From Actinoplanes solisilvae (GTDB taxonomy: Bacteria; Actinomycetota; Actinomycetes; Mycobacteriales; Micromonosporaceae), in contig NZ_RJAC01000008.1 of NCBI RefSeq assembly GCF_003999975.1, positions 124,001 to 188,000 on the forward strand: a stretch of 64,000 bases of DNA, in the 5' to 3' direction. The notes under the pieces are model-generated. The model did no database searches. It saw only the letters and a list, made by a program, of their open reading frames with translations, and was not told the origin of the DNA. Positions 51,510 to 61,407 of this stretch are shown here, one piece after another (position 1 is the first letter of the stretch; every line of letters begins with the position of its first letter). The position numbers were made by a program, and so were the translations under genes.

Positions 51510-54278
51510 ATGAACGAGCCCTGCGGACGCGAGGCCGAGCTGGCCCTCCTCGCCGGGGAGATCGCCGCGGCCGTGGGCGGCGCCGGTCGGTTGCTGGTGA
51601 TCGAGGGAGAGGCCGGCGTCGGCAAGACCACGCTGGCCGACGCGGCCCTCAAGCAAGCAGGGTCGAGGGTGTTGCGAGCTCGCAGCAGCCCGCTCGATCA
51701 AGACTTCCCGTTCGGGGCGGCCCGCCAGGCGTTCGCCCCGCTGCAGGCCACGCCCGACTGGTCTGAGCTGTGCCGGGGGCCCGCCGCGCTGGCCGACCGC
51801 GTGCTGACCAGCGGCGACCCCCCGTCCGCGAGCCATCCCGACGCGATGTACGCCGCGACCCACGGGCTTTTCTGCCTGACCGTCGCGGTGGCGGCCCGCG
51901 CCCCGACCGTCCTGTTCGTCGACGACGTGCACTGGACCGATCTCGCCTCCCAGCGCTGGCTCGCCGGGGTGGCCCGGCGCGTCGACGAGCTGCCACTGGC
52001 CGTCGTCCTCACCGTCCGCAGCGGCGAGCACGTCCTCGACGAATTGTTCAGCGGCACCGTGGTGGCTCTCGGCCCACTCGACCGGTCGAGCTGCGCGGCT
52101 CTGGTCCATGAGCGGTTCCCGGCGGCGCATGCCGAGTTCGTCGCGGCCTGTCACCACGCCAGCGGCGGCAACCCGTTCCTGCTGCACGCACTGCTGACCC
52201 ATGAAGCCGGCCGTTGCCCGCCTGACGCCCTTACGCCCGCCACCGCCCCATCGGACGGCGGTGCGGCTATCGGCCCCGACGAGGTGGCACGCTGGCTGGC
52301 GTCGCGGCTCCGGCGCATGCCGGACGGTTGCGGGGCGCTCGCCACCGGGCTCGCCGTTCTCGGCCCGACGGCCCGGTTGAGCGATGCCGCCGGGCTCGCC
52401 GGCGTCGGCTCGGAGCAGGCCGCCGCGTGCGCCGACGCGCTGCGTGGGGCTGCGTTGCTCGCTCCTGATCACTGGGCGCCGGCCAACCCGATGATCGCCA
52501 CCGCGCTGCTGCAGAATCTGGGCGAGGCCGGGCGCGGCGTGTGGCACGCGCGGGCGGCCGCCCTGCTCGCGGCCCGGGGGGCCGATCCGGAACGCGCAGC
52601 GCTGCACCTGCTGCGAACGGAACCGGCCGACCAGCCGGCAGCGGTCACGGCACTGCGGGCGGCGGCCACCCGCGCGACCGGCCGCGGCGCGCCGGAGGTA
52701 GCGGTCACCTACCTGCAGCGGGCCATCGAAGAGCCACCGGCGGATCAGGCAACCGACGCCGCCCTTCGGCTCGATCTCGCCCTCGCGCTGGCCGCCGGGC
52801 GCCGGCGGGGTGCGACAGCGCTCGCCCACGAGGCCGTCGCCCGCATCGCCGACCCGGCGGCCCGCGCCGAGGCCGCCCTGCGCTGCGGCCGCGCCCTGGC
52901 CATCAGCGCCTTCGGGGCGGCGGCGATCGCCGTATGCCGGCTGGCGCTGAGCACGCCCGACGGTGTGCCGGCGACGACCAGGGCCCGGCTCGAGGCCGAG
53001 ATCGCGGGGGCGGCGGGCATGGACAGCCGCACGATGCCGCTCGCGCGGGAACTGGTGGCCCGGTGCCGGGTGCAGCCGCCGCCGCTGCCGTTGTGGCGGG
53101 TCATGCAGGCGCTCAACGACACGTTCGACGGGCGCCCGGCGCGGGAGAACCTGGGCGTGCTGCGGCCGCTGATCGACGACGGGGTGCTGGCGGCCGAGCA
53201 CGACTCGGTGCTGCCGACCGTTGCCGCGCTCGCCCAGATCGCCAACGGAGACCTGGCCGGTGCTCGGGCGATGAGCGAGGCCGTGGCCCGCGACGCCGAG
53301 CCGCGCGGGTGGCTGAGCACGGTCGCGCACGGCCGGTTCCTGCGCTCCCTGGCGGTGCTGCCAATGGGGCTGGTCACCCAGGCGGCCGAGGACGCGCGGG
53401 CCGCCGTCGACTTCAAGCTGAGCAGTGACACCCCGCCGGCCGGGCTGCTCTTCGCGCTGTGCCCGCTGCTCGACGCGCTGGTCGAGGGCGATCGTTTCGA
53501 CGAGGCCGAGGCACTGCTGCGTACGTCTTTCCCCGGGGAGCCGCCGCCGCACGCGTTGAGCACGCCGATGCTGCTGCAGAGCCGGGGACGGCTCCACCAG
53601 GCCCGCGAGCGGCCCGCCGAGGCCATCGCCGATCTGCGAGCGGCCGGGCGGTGCTGGGACGAGTTCGGGGTCCGCCATCCAGGCTTCGCGACGTGGCGGG
53701 CCGACCTGGTGGCCCCGCTGCTCGCGAGCGGTGACCACGCCGGCGCCGAGGCGTTGGCGGCCGAACATCTCGCGCTGGCCCAGGCCGCCGAGGCGCCGGG
53801 GCCGTTGAGCGTCGCGCTGCGGGTGACCGCCCTGGTGTCGGCTCGCGGCGAGCGGGTGCCGCTGCTGGAGCGGGCGGTGAAGACCTGCGCGGGCACGGCC
53901 GAGCGGCTCGCCGAGGCGTACGCGATGGTCGCTCTGGGCAGCGCCCTGCGGCGGGCCGGGCATCGGGAGGCGGCTCGGGAGCCGCTGCGGGCGGCCCTGG
54001 AACAGGCCGGCACGGGTGGCGCGCGACGGCTGGCCGGACTGGCGACGGCCGAGTTGCACGCGGCCGGGGCGCGGCCGCGGCGGACGGCGACGCACGGGCC
54101 CGAGGCTTTGACCGTCGCCGAGCGGCAGGTGGCGGGGCTGGCCGCGGACGGGCTGACCAACCGGGAGATCGCCGTGCGGCTGGTGCTGAGCCGGCGGACC
54201 GTGGAGACCCACCTGGCCCACGCGTACGCGAAGCTGCGCATCTCCTCCCGCGGCGAGCTCGGAGCCGCCCTTGGCTGA
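51510..54278 (+). CDS. LuxR-family regulator with N-terminal ATPase (LAL/MalT-like)
   Basis: This 922-residue regulator has a P-loop ATPase with Walker A GEAGVGKT (33-40) and Walker B VLFVDDVHWTD (near 140). A long TPR-like helical region follows, and the C-terminal LuxR helix-turn-helix reads LTVAERQVAGLAADGLTNREIAVRLVLSRRTVETHL. Such large LuxR proteins often control secondary metabolism or sugar use. ATG at 51510 has TTGGAGG. It is divergent from the methyltransferase, 143 bp away. Confidence 0.92.
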   Translation: MNEPCGREAELALLAGEIAAAVGGAGRLLVIEGEAGVGKTTLADAALKQAGSRVLRARSSPLDQDFPFGAARQAFAPLQATPDWSELCRGPAALADRVLTSGDPPSASHPDAMYAATHGLFCLTVAVAARAPTVLFVDDVHWTDLASQRWLAGVARRVDELPLAVVLTVRSGEHVLDELFSGTVVALGPLDRSSCAALVHERFPAAHAEFVAACHHASGGNPFLLHALLTHEAGRCPPDALTPATAPSDGGAAIGPDEVARWLASRLRRMPDGCGALATGLAVLGPTARLSDAAGLAGVGSEQAAACADALRGAALLAPDHWAPANPMIATALLQNLGEAGRGVWHARAAALLAARGADPERAALHLLRTEPADQPAAVTALRAAATRATGRGAPEVAVTYLQRAIEEPPADQATDAALRLDLALALAAGRRRGATALAHEAVARIADPAARAEAALRCGRALAISAFGAAAIAVCRLALSTPDGVPATTRARLEAEIAGAAGMDSRTMPLARELVARCRVQPPPLPLWRVMQALNDTFDGRPARENLGVLRPLIDDGVLAAEHDSVLPTVAALAQIANGDLAGARAMSEAVARDAEPRGWLSTVAHGRFLRSLAVLPMGLVTQAAEDARAAVDFKLSSDTPPAGLLFALCPLLDALVEGDRFDEAEALLRTSFPGEPPPHALSTPMLLQSRGRLHQARERPAEAIADLRAAGRCWDEFGVRHPGFATWRADLVAPLLASGDHAGAEALAAEHLALAQAAEAPGPLSVALRVTALVSARGERVPLLERAVKTCAGTAERLAEAYAMVALGSALRRAGHREAAREPLRAALEQAGTGGARRLAGLATAELHAAGARPRRTATHGPEALTVAERQVAGLAADGLTNREIAVRLVLSRRTVETHLAHAYAKLRISSRGELGAALG

Positions 54279-54296
54279 CCAGACGGAGAACGCGGG

Positions 54297-54911
54297 CTAC
54301 AGCGGGGTGAGGAGGGCCTCGTTGGCCAGGAACAGCGGGATGGCGCGGGCGGGCTGGGGCACGGCGTAGTGGAAGGCCATGCCCTGCTGGTAGCCGAGTT
54401 CGTAGAGCATGGCGGCCTGCGGGGCGCTCTCCACGGCCTTGGCCACGGCGACGATGCCCAGATCGTCGGCGAGGGTGGCGATCGCCCTGGCCACGGCGGC
54501 CTGACGCGGGGAGGTGATGATCTGCTCGGTGAGGGAGCCGTGCAGCTTGACGACGCCGATCGGGGCCGACGCCAGGGCTGGGAGAGAGGCCAGCGCGGAT
54601 CGGATGCGTTCGGCCAGCTCCTCCAGCTCGGGCACCGTATGCCGGGCGCGAGCACCGCGAACTGGTCGGCGCCGAGCCGTCCGACCACGTCACCTTCGGG
54701 GGCGACGTCGAGCAGCAGGCCCGCGACGGCGGACAGGATCCGATCGCCCACGGCGTAGCCGAGCACGTCGTTCACGGTCGTCGAAGTCGTCGAGGTCGAC
54801 GACGAGCACTCCCGGCGGGTTGCCCCCATGGAACCAGGCGGCCGCCTCGTCGAGCCGGTCAACGGACACCGCCCGAGTCGCCACCCCGGTGAGCTGGTCG
54901 GTCTCGGTCAC
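54297..54911 (-). pseudogene. frameshifted GGDEF/EAL gene
   Basis: The start (GTG 54909-54911, with GGAGAGGGG) is intact and reads TETDQLTGVATRAVSVDRL, then VLVVDLDDF. A one-base shift near 54780 leads to TVNDVLGYAVGDRILSAVAG and GRLGADQFAVLAPG (GADQF in place of GGDEF). A second shift near 54640 leads to VPELEELAERIRSALASLPA and an EAL-type end (LADDLGIVAVAKAVESAPQ, LYELGYQQGMAFHYAVPQPA). The EAL domain lacks its first half. Two shifts and the lost core make it non-functional. Confidence 0.8.
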
Positions 54912-55027
54912 CCGAGTCCCCTCTCCACACGCGTGCATTGATCCCATCGGCACCGGCGCGAGGGTGCTGAGCCAACACCGGGGTCGCTCGGCGGCGGCCG
55001 GGCCGGCCCGGCATAGGGTGGTCGGTC

Positions 55028-55828
55028 ATGAGGTTCGAAGCGGAGTTAGCCGAGGCCGCGTTCATGTGGGACTACGAGACCCGCATGCCCGATCCGGCCC
55101 GCGAAAGGCTCGGGGTCGCGGGCGCGCGCATCGGTGGCGGGGTCGCCCTGGCCATGGTGAACGACCTCACGTCGTACTGGAGCAAGGCTCTCGGTTTCGG
55201 GGTGGCCGAGCCGTTCACACCGGCGGTGCTCGACGAGGTGCTCGGTTTCTATCGCGAGCACGGGGTGCGGCAGGCGGTGCTCCAGGTCGTTCCCGAGCTG
55301 CTGCCCGACGGGTTCGCCGAGCTGGCCGCAACCCGGGGGCTCGAGCGCGGCAACCCGTGGATCAAGCTGGGCGGCGACCCGGCCGCGGTGACCGCGGGGC
55401 ACTCCGGGTTGAAGATCGCCCCCGTCGGGGAACAGCAGGCCGAGCAGTGGGCGAACGTCGTCCTGGAAACGTTCGGCATGCCGGCCGGCGACCTGACCAC
55501 GATGCTCGCCTCGACCGTGGGCCGGGAGGGCTGGCGGCCGTTCGCCGCGTGGGACGGAGACCGTGTCGTCGCGGGCGCGAACCTCTACATCAACGGCGAG
55601 ACCGCGGCTCTGAACGCCGCCGCCACGCTGCCCACCCACCGCGGCCAGGGTGCGCAGTCGGGGCTGATCGCCGCGCGGGCCGCCGCCGCGGTCGAGGCAG
55701 GCTGCCGCCGCATCGTCGCCGAGACGTGGAAGCCCGCCGCCGACGGTCACAATCCGTCGCTGGAGAACCTGCGCCGAGCCGGGCTCGAGCCGCTCTACGA
55801 GCGCGACAACTGGGTCTGGAAAGCTTGA
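55028..55828 (+). CDS. GNAT-family acetyltransferase
   Basis: This 266-residue protein has a typical GNAT C-terminal half: PFAAWDGDRVVAGANLYING, AALNAAATLPTHRGQGAQSGLI (acetyl-CoA loop R-G-Q-G), and ETWKPAADGHNPSLENLRRAGLEPLYERDNWVW. The N-terminal half is a second, degenerate GNAT-like fold (LTSYWSKALGFGVAEPFT). The substrate is unknown. Its 3' end overlaps the convergent acetyltransferase by 34 bp. Confidence 0.85.
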   Translation: MRFEAELAEAAFMWDYETRMPDPARERLGVAGARIGGGVALAMVNDLTSYWSKALGFGVAEPFTPAVLDEVLGFYREHGVRQAVLQVVPELLPDGFAELAATRGLERGNPWIKLGGDPAAVTAGHSGLKIAPVGEQQAEQWANVVLETFGMPAGDLTTMLASTVGREGWRPFAAWDGDRVVAGANLYINGETAALNAAATLPTHRGQGAQSGLIAARAAAAVEAGCRRIVAETWKPAADGHNPSLENLRRAGLEPLYERDNWVWKA

Positions 55829-56355
55829 AACTCGCGCGCCAGGATCCCCATCTGGATCTCGTCGTGCCACCGGCCGTCACGGAACAGGCATTCGCGCGAG
55901 CGGCCCTCTTCGACGAAGCCCGCTTTCGCGTACGCCCGCACGGCGCGATCATTCCCGCCGATGACCCGAAGCTGGATGCGGTGCAGGCCGAGCTGCTCAA
56001 ACCCGTACCGGAGCATGAGGGTGGTGGCCGCCGTGCCGTGGCCCTGTCCCTGGTGCGGCGGCCCGATGATGATGGCGTAGGTGGCCGTGCGGTTGTGCGC
56101 GTCGGCCCCGAACAGCGCGACGTGCCCGAGCAGCGTGCCCTCGGCCCGGTCGGTCACCACGAGCCCGGCGTCGGTTCCGAGGTTGCCGCTCCACAGGCGG
56201 AAGGTCTCGGCCACCGCGGCGGCGGGCCGGGGATGAAGCGGCATGGTGCTTTGCAGCGCGGCCACGGCCGGGTCCTGCCACCAGGCCACGAGCTGATCCA
56301 GGTCGCCGTCGCGCAGCTCGCGCAGGCGGATGCGGTCGTCCTCGAGCGGGTTCAC
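55795..56355 (-). CDS. RimJ/RimL-type GNAT acetyltransferase
   Basis: The 186-residue protein starts VNPLEDDRIRLRELRDGDLDQLVAWW. It has YAIIIGPPHQGQGHGTAATTLMLRYGF (acetyl-CoA loop) and LHRIQLRVIGGNDRAVRAYAKAGFVEEG, diagnostic for this group that acetylates protein N-termini, antibiotics or small amines. The GTG start at 56355 overlaps the stop of the upstream FAD oxidase gene in GTGA, so the two are co-translated. Confidence 0.9.
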   Translation of the reverse strand: MNPLEDDRIRLRELRDGDLDQLVAWWQDPAVAALQSTMPLHPRPAAAVAETFRLWSGNLGTDAGLVVTDRAEGTLLGHVALFGADAHNRTATYAIIIGPPHQGQGHGTAATTLMLRYGFEQLGLHRIQLRVIGGNDRAVRAYAKAGFVEEGRSRECLFRDGRWHDEIQMGILAREFQAFQTQLSRS

Positions 56356-57740
56356 CCGACCACCTTGCCAGGGTTGAAAAGGTTCAGCGGATCGAGGGTT
56401 TGCTTGACGGCGACCTGCATGGCCAGCACCTCGGGCGACAACTCCTGCCGCATGCCCTCCCGTTTGAGCAGCCCGACGCCGTGTTCGCCGGTCACCGTGC
56501 CGCCCATCGCGATCGCCGCGCCCAGCATGTCGTCGAACGCCGCCTGAGCCGCGCGTTTCGCGTCGTCGTCGCCGGCCGGGGCCAAAATCAGCGGATGCAG
56601 GTTGCCGTCGCCGGCGTGGGCGATGGTCGCGATGGTCACGCCGTGCCGCCCGGCGATCTCCTCGATGGATACGAGCATGTCGGGCACGCGCGAGCGCGGC
56701 ACGCAGACATCTTCCGTGAGCACCGGCCCGAGCCGTTCGAGGGCCGGATAGGCGAGCCGCCGCGCCGAGAACAGCGCCTCCGCCTCGACCTCGTCGGTCG
56801 ACTGCTCGGCCCACAGCGCCCCTGCCGCCCGGAACACCTCGGCCACCGCCGTCGCCTCCTCGTCGCCGGCCGCGCCCGGCATGTCGAGCTGCGCGAGCAG
56901 CAGCGCCGCCGCGTCGGCTTCCAAGCCCAGGTGCTTCCACTCCTCGACGGCGCGCAGGCAGGTACGGTCGAGCAGTTCCAGCGCGGCGGGCAACAGGCCG
57001 GCCTTCGTGATCGCGGCGACCGCCTCGCCGGCCGCGACCACGCTGGCAAAGGCCCCCACCACCGTACGGGGGGCCTCGCGCCGGGCCGGACGCAAACGCA
57101 GCGTGACCTCGGTGATCACGCCGAACGTGCCCTCCGACCCGGTGAACAGGCCGGCCAGGTCATAACCGCTGACCCCCTTGGTCGTACGCCGTCCGAGCCG
57201 GACGACCGTGCCGTACTCCCCGGCCGGCCCGCCGACCACGGCTTCCAGACCGAGCACGTAGTCGCGGGTGACGCCGTACTTCAGGCAGCACAGACCGCCG
57301 GCGTTGGTCGACACGTTGCCGCCGATGGTCGACCAGGGGGCGCTGGCCGGGTCGGGCGGATACCACAGCCCGTGCTCGGCGACCGCGGCCTTGAGGTCGT
57401 TGTTGATGACCCCCGGCTGCACGGTCACGGTCATGTTCTCGGCGTCGATCTCGACTACCCGGTTCATGCGCGACAGGTCGAGAATCATCGCGCCGTCGAC
57501 CGCGTTGGCCCCGCCGGACAGCCCCGTTCCCGCGCCGCGCGGCACGATCGGAATGCCCTGTGCCGCGCAGGCCGCGACCGTTCGGCGTACATCATCGGTG
57601 CTTCTGGGACGCACGGCGGCGACGGCCTTGCCGTAGGGAGCCCACTCGGCGTCGTCGTGGCTCAGACTCTCGAGAACATCGGCGTCCTCGATCACGTCGA
57701 GGCCGCCGAGCAGGTCTTTCACCGGGGAAACGATCGACAT
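56352..57740 (-). CDS. FAD-linked oxidase (glycolate/D-lactate dehydrogenase type)
   Basis: The 462-residue flavoenzyme has the PCMH FAD-binding domain: VPRGAGTGLSGGANAVDG, VTVQPGVINNDL, DPASAPWSTIGGNVSTNAGG, and GLFTGSEGTFGVITEVTLRL. The C-terminal cap has IATIAHAGDGNLHPLI (a His of the active site) and VTGEHGVGLLKREGM. This matches GlcD/D-lactate dehydrogenase and predicts oxidation of a 2-hydroxy acid. It is followed with overlap by the RimL-type acetyltransferase. ATG start at 57740. Confidence 0.93.
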   Translation of the reverse strand: MSIVSPVKDLLGGLDVIEDADVLESLSHDDAEWAPYGKAVAAVRPRSTDDVRRTVAACAAQGIPIVPRGAGTGLSGGANAVDGAMILDLSRMNRVVEIDAENMTVTVQPGVINNDLKAAVAEHGLWYPPDPASAPWSTIGGNVSTNAGGLCCLKYGVTRDYVLGLEAVVGGPAGEYGTVVRLGRRTTKGVSGYDLAGLFTGSEGTFGVITEVTLRLRPARREAPRTVVGAFASVVAAGEAVAAITKAGLLPAALELLDRTCLRAVEEWKHLGLEADAAALLLAQLDMPGAAGDEEATAVAEVFRAAGALWAEQSTDEVEAEALFSARRLAYPALERLGPVLTEDVCVPRSRVPDMLVSIEEIAGRHGVTIATIAHAGDGNLHPLILAPAGDDDAKRAAQAAFDDMLGAAIAMGGTVTGEHGVGLLKREGMRQELSPEVLAMQVAVKQTLDPLNLFNPGKVVG

Positions 57741-57749
57741 TCCCCGACC

Positions 57750-58589
57750 CTACGCGCCACGATCGGCCAGCCACTGCTCGAGGCGTCGCCGGGCCACGGT
57801 GTCGCTGACGGTCAGCCCACGGTCACGCCAGGGCTGCACGACCTTGGCCGGGTCGGGCAGATAACCGACGATGTCGAGCACGACCCAGTAGCGGTCGGGT
57901 TCGCCGCACAGCCCGGCGAAACGAGCGGCGGTCTCGACACCGTGCAGCATGGCCAGGTACGTCGCCGCGTGCGCGACATCCAGCCCGGCCGGCCCCCACG
58001 ACGTCTCGACCCAGTCGACGACCCCGCTGACCCGCCCCTGCGACCAGAGCACGTTCCCCAGGTGAAAATCCCGATGCAAAAACGTTCCCGCGTACGCCGG
58101 TGCAGGCCGGTCGAGCAGGCGGAACGCTCGCTCCCACAGCGCGGGGCGCGTCGACCACGCCGGCACGACGCGCTTGGCGGGGACGGCCCACGACTCGTAC
58201 GCCCGGGGTCGGCCGGGCCCGGGATCGACGGCGTGAATGTCGGCCAGCAGCCGGGCCAGGGGCTCGACGATGCCTTTGTCGTCAAGACACAGGTCACCCG
58301 GTAGCCAGGTCATCAGATGAGCTGGTGTCCCAGTGAGGTCGACAGCGATGCTTCGGGGTGCGGGGATCGGCGTCGGTTCGAGCTGCTGCTGCACCTTCGC
58401 TTCCCTGGTCAGCAGACCAGTCGCGTGGCGGCGCCACGGCTCCTTCGTCATCAGCCGCAGCACCGCGCGTTCGCCGTCCTCGCCGGTCAGGCGCAGCATC
58501 GTCGACGTCCAGCCGCCGGTCAGAAGCCGTACCTCGGTTATCGGGCGCTGCCAGGCCCGCTCGGCCCAGCGGATCCGGTCTACCGTCAT
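57750..58589 (-). CDS. aminoglycoside phosphotransferase-family kinase
   Basis: The 279-residue protein has the APH fold. It shows an N-lobe with LTGGWTSTMLRL and VLRLM, and the catalytic loop TFLHRDFHLGNVLW (H-x-D-x-x-x-x-N). The metal site GVVDWVETSWGPAGLDVAHA follows. In actinobacteria such kinases act on many hydroxyl or amino substrates, not necessarily antibiotics. It begins 10 bp before the FAD oxidase start, so the three minus-strand genes are likely one operon. A GTG six bases upstream of the ATG is an alternative start. Confidence 0.88.
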   Translation of the reverse strand: MTVDRIRWAERAWQRPITEVRLLTGGWTSTMLRLTGEDGERAVLRLMTKEPWRRHATGLLTREAKVQQQLEPTPIPAPRSIAVDLTGTPAHLMTWLPGDLCLDDKGIVEPLARLLADIHAVDPGPGRPRAYESWAVPAKRVVPAWSTRPALWERAFRLLDRPAPAYAGTFLHRDFHLGNVLWSQGRVSGVVDWVETSWGPAGLDVAHAATYLAMLHGVETAARFAGLCGEPDRYWVVLDIVGYLPDPAKVVQPWRDRGLTVSDTVARRRLEQWLADRGA

Positions 58590-58648
58590 CAGCACAGGGT
58601 TCCGTTCGGGGCGGCCATGATCAACCCAGTGATCTACATTGGTCCCAC

Positions 58649-59692
58649 ATGACGATTTTCGGGTGTCGAACCTGCGGGGCCGCCTTGACGGTTCCGGTGT
58701 CGCGGGTGGCGCTTCCCGTCCACGCGCGTCAGCAGTACGGGAACGGGCCCGGTTCACTCGACCCGGTCCTCGAGCCCGGCACGTTCGCGGTGGATCCGCT
58801 TCCTGCCGGCAGGCCGTGGCGCCGATGGGACGAACTCGAAGACGGTGAGGCGCTCGGCTGGTACGCCCCGAGACCCAGCGTCTCCGAAGGACCGGCCGGC
58901 CGGGTGCTGCTCGCGCCGGGAGACGTCCGCGGCACCGTCATCGACCCGGCGCTGGTCGGCGAGTTCGGATGCTGCGGCCTGGACGGCGACGAACCCAACA
59001 TGCGCTGTGTCGCCTGCGGCACGCCGGTGGCCACCCGGATCGACGATTGCGGCCTGTGGCAGGCGGTATGGCTGCACCCGCCGGCGACCCGCGTGCTCGA
59101 TGACGGTCCCGGCCCGCACCCCGCGCTCGACTGGGCCGATCTGTTCGACCAGCGGCCCGGCATCCCGCCGACCGAGCCGTACGGTGTCTGGAATCCGGTG
59201 TGGGCGGCCGCCCTCGCCTCGACCGTGGCCCACTTGCTGGCCGCCTCGGGCGGCGCCGCGATCCTGATCCCGGACAACCGCGTCGCCGAAGTCCTCCAGC
59301 CCGTTCTCGACAGTCTCGCCGGCCCGGACGACGGACAGCTTCTCCTAACCCTGGCCGGCCCCGGCCTCCCGGCTGCCGACGGTGACCTCGCCTTCGTCCC
59401 GCAGCACCCGCAGACGGGCGAGATCTGGCCGGTGGCCGAATCGGTGAAGCCGATCCCGCTGGCCTGGGACGTCTGGCGACACCTCGCATTCCACCGCGAC
59501 CCGAAACCGGCCGGACGCTCGGTCCCGCTGCTGCCGGACGCCCTGCCGGCGCTGCTCCCCGGCGGCCGGCTCCGGCCCGACGGCCGCGTCTTCCTCAACG
59601 TCCTGGCCCGTCTGCCCGAGGTCAGGCAGTCCTGGCTGCGAGCCGTCTACGACCGAGGCCGGCCCTACAACTACAGCTACTACGTCTTCTGA
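58649..59692 (+). CDS. hypothetical protein with zinc-ribbon-like cysteines
   Basis: This 347-residue protein starts MTIFGCRTCGAAL (Cys-x2-Cys) and later has FGCCGLDG and MRCVACGTP (Cys-x2-Cys), together a plausible zinc-binding site. The rest is alpha/beta (VWNPVWAAALASTVAHLLAA, LLLTLAGPGLP) and ends PYNYSYYVF. It looks like an actinobacterial family of unknown function. ATG at 58649. It is divergent from the kinase gene, 59 bp away. Confidence 0.7.
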   Translation: MTIFGCRTCGAALTVPVSRVALPVHARQQYGNGPGSLDPVLEPGTFAVDPLPAGRPWRRWDELEDGEALGWYAPRPSVSEGPAGRVLLAPGDVRGTVIDPALVGEFGCCGLDGDEPNMRCVACGTPVATRIDDCGLWQAVWLHPPATRVLDDGPGPHPALDWADLFDQRPGIPPTEPYGVWNPVWAAALASTVAHLLAASGGAAILIPDNRVAEVLQPVLDSLAGPDDGQLLLTLAGPGLPAADGDLAFVPQHPQTGEIWPVAESVKPIPLAWDVWRHLAFHRDPKPAGRSVPLLPDALPALLPGGRLRPDGRVFLNVLARLPEVRQSWLRAVYDRGRPYNYSYYVF

Positions 59693-59743
59693 CCGGTCGT
59701 CAATGACCTGCCGTGTGCCTGGTGATCGAGGCAGGATGTCCCG

Positions 59744-60265
59744 ATGATCGGGAGACGTGGCCGCCGTGAGTCGCAGACCGTCGTGCACGAGGCGGCTGAC
59801 CTGACCGGGGACATGGCCGCGGCGATCGAGGCGATCCGGCCCGGCGACGCGCGGCCGATCGACGAGGTGGCCGAAGTGCTGCTGCGGGCCGGCGACTCGC
59901 ACGATCATGCGGCGGTTCTTCAGGTCTTACGCATGTTTGCCGCGCGGCCGCAGGTGGTGGTGCGATTGGACGAACGCCTCCGCCGGATGTGGTCCAGTGG
60001 GCCGTCGGCGGCTGCGGCCGGGCCGGCCGGAACGGTCCTGGCGAGCACGCACCGTGACGGGCACATCCGTGAGCAGGCGGTGGCGGCCGTGCTGGCGGCC
60101 CCCGACCCGGCGTGGATGCCGTTCCTTGTCCTGCGGACCGCGGACTGGGTCGCTCCGGTGCGCGAGCGTGCCCGCTACGGGCTCGCGGTGCTCCTCGGCG
60201 GCCAGGCGGAAACCTACCTGCCGGCGGTGCTGCCCACGGCGGCCGCCGTCGGCGAGTGGCGGCGG
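59744..60265 (+). pseudogene. HEAT-repeat-like gene truncated at a deletion junction
   Basis: About 175 codons look genuine: VVHEAADLTGDMAAAIEAIR, HAAVLQVLRMFAARPQVV, IREQAVAAVLAAPDPAWMPF and VRERARYGLAVLLGGQAET, all helix pairs of HEAT type. After GEWRRET (about 60265) the frame continues as antisense of a GGDEF gene. So the 3' end of this gene has been lost. Confidence 0.75.
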
Positions 60266-61140
60266 GAGACGACCATCAGCAGCGCGTCGCCAGTCTGGTG
60301 GCCGAGGCGGTCGTTGACACTCTTGAAATCGTCCATGTCGAGCAGCACCACGTGGAACCGGGCCCGGGTCGCGATGAGCTCCGCGACGGTCTCCTCGAAC
60401 AGCGCGCGGTTGCCGACGCCGGTGAGCGGGTCATGGGTGGCCTGATAGGTGAGCTGGTCCTGATATTCGCGCAGCTGGCCGAGGTTCGCGTCGACGGTTC
60501 CCAGCAGTCGCCGGTTCTCCCTGAGGGCGTGCACCTGGCGGGTCATCACGAGGACCGTGAGCAGGACGGTGCTGATGCGCACGGCTGTGTCGTCGCCGCC
60601 GGCGGTCAGCAGCAGGGCGTCCATCGCGGCCACCGCCATGTACGGGACGACGCTGATGCGCCGGTTCGTGCGCGGCTCGGGCCGGCGTTCACCCCCGCGG
60701 AGCTGCTGGTTCGCGGCGAGGGTCATGGCGAGGGCGCCGATCGGGATCGCGACGAAGCTCGACGAGAGGGCCGGGTGGTCGGTGAGGAACGGGGACAGGC
60801 CGCCGGCCACCGCGCTGACCAGGCTGCCGGCCGACAGGATGTGCAGGGCCGCCGGTCGAGCGTGCCGGCCCCGGCGAAGGCGACCTTGACGAACACGACG
60901 ACCGCGAGGAACCCGACCACCACCATCACTAGCAGCGCACCGGCCGAACCCGACTGCGCCATCCAGTCCTGGTGACCGCGAACCGAGAACTGCCAGACGA
61001 AAGCGGTGCCGGCGACAAGCACGACGCACGAGTCGAGCCCGAACCGGATCCAGTCGCCGCGACCGCGCTGCCACGACGGCAGCCGCAACAGCGACCACAG
61101 GTAGGTCAGTTTCAGCGGCTCCCGTTGAAATCGCCGGCTC
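60266..61140 (-). pseudogene. GGDEF protein gene, truncated and frameshifted
   Basis: The N-terminal half codes for a multi-helix membrane sensor (LDSCVVLVAGTAFVWQF, ALLVMVVVGFLAVVVFV), with a frameshift near 60870 before LHILSAGSLVSAVAGGL. The GGDEF domain starts THDPLTGVGNRALFEETV and reads VVLLDMDDFKSVNDRLGHQT, but ends at DALLMVVSRR, before the GGDEF motif. The break coincides with the HEAT gene junction. The protein cannot make c-di-GMP. Confidence 0.8.
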
Positions 61141-61407
61141 AGAGGACCGCCATGATCATGTACCTCTTTCGAGGGACGCGCATTCTCGTCACGCCACTTG
61201 ACGACTAAAGTTGTGTGTCAGCGACTCCAGGGAGTTCAGCCGTGGCCGACTCGCCCCGGAGAAACCGCACGGATGCCCATCTAGAACCCCGCAACCCTCG
61301 AACCTCCCAATTTTCCAGATAAACGCGTAATGCTGCGGCCCTCGCGTGGTCTTCGTTTCTCTCGCAATGACTCATTGAGTCTTGCGGAGACGGAAGGACG
61401 CGTCCTC
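61141..61407. other. intergenic region, no gene seen
   Basis: About 270 bp with lower GC than the window average. It separates the truncated GGDEF gene from the next membrane protein. No repeat or RNA was recognised. Confidence 0.4.
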
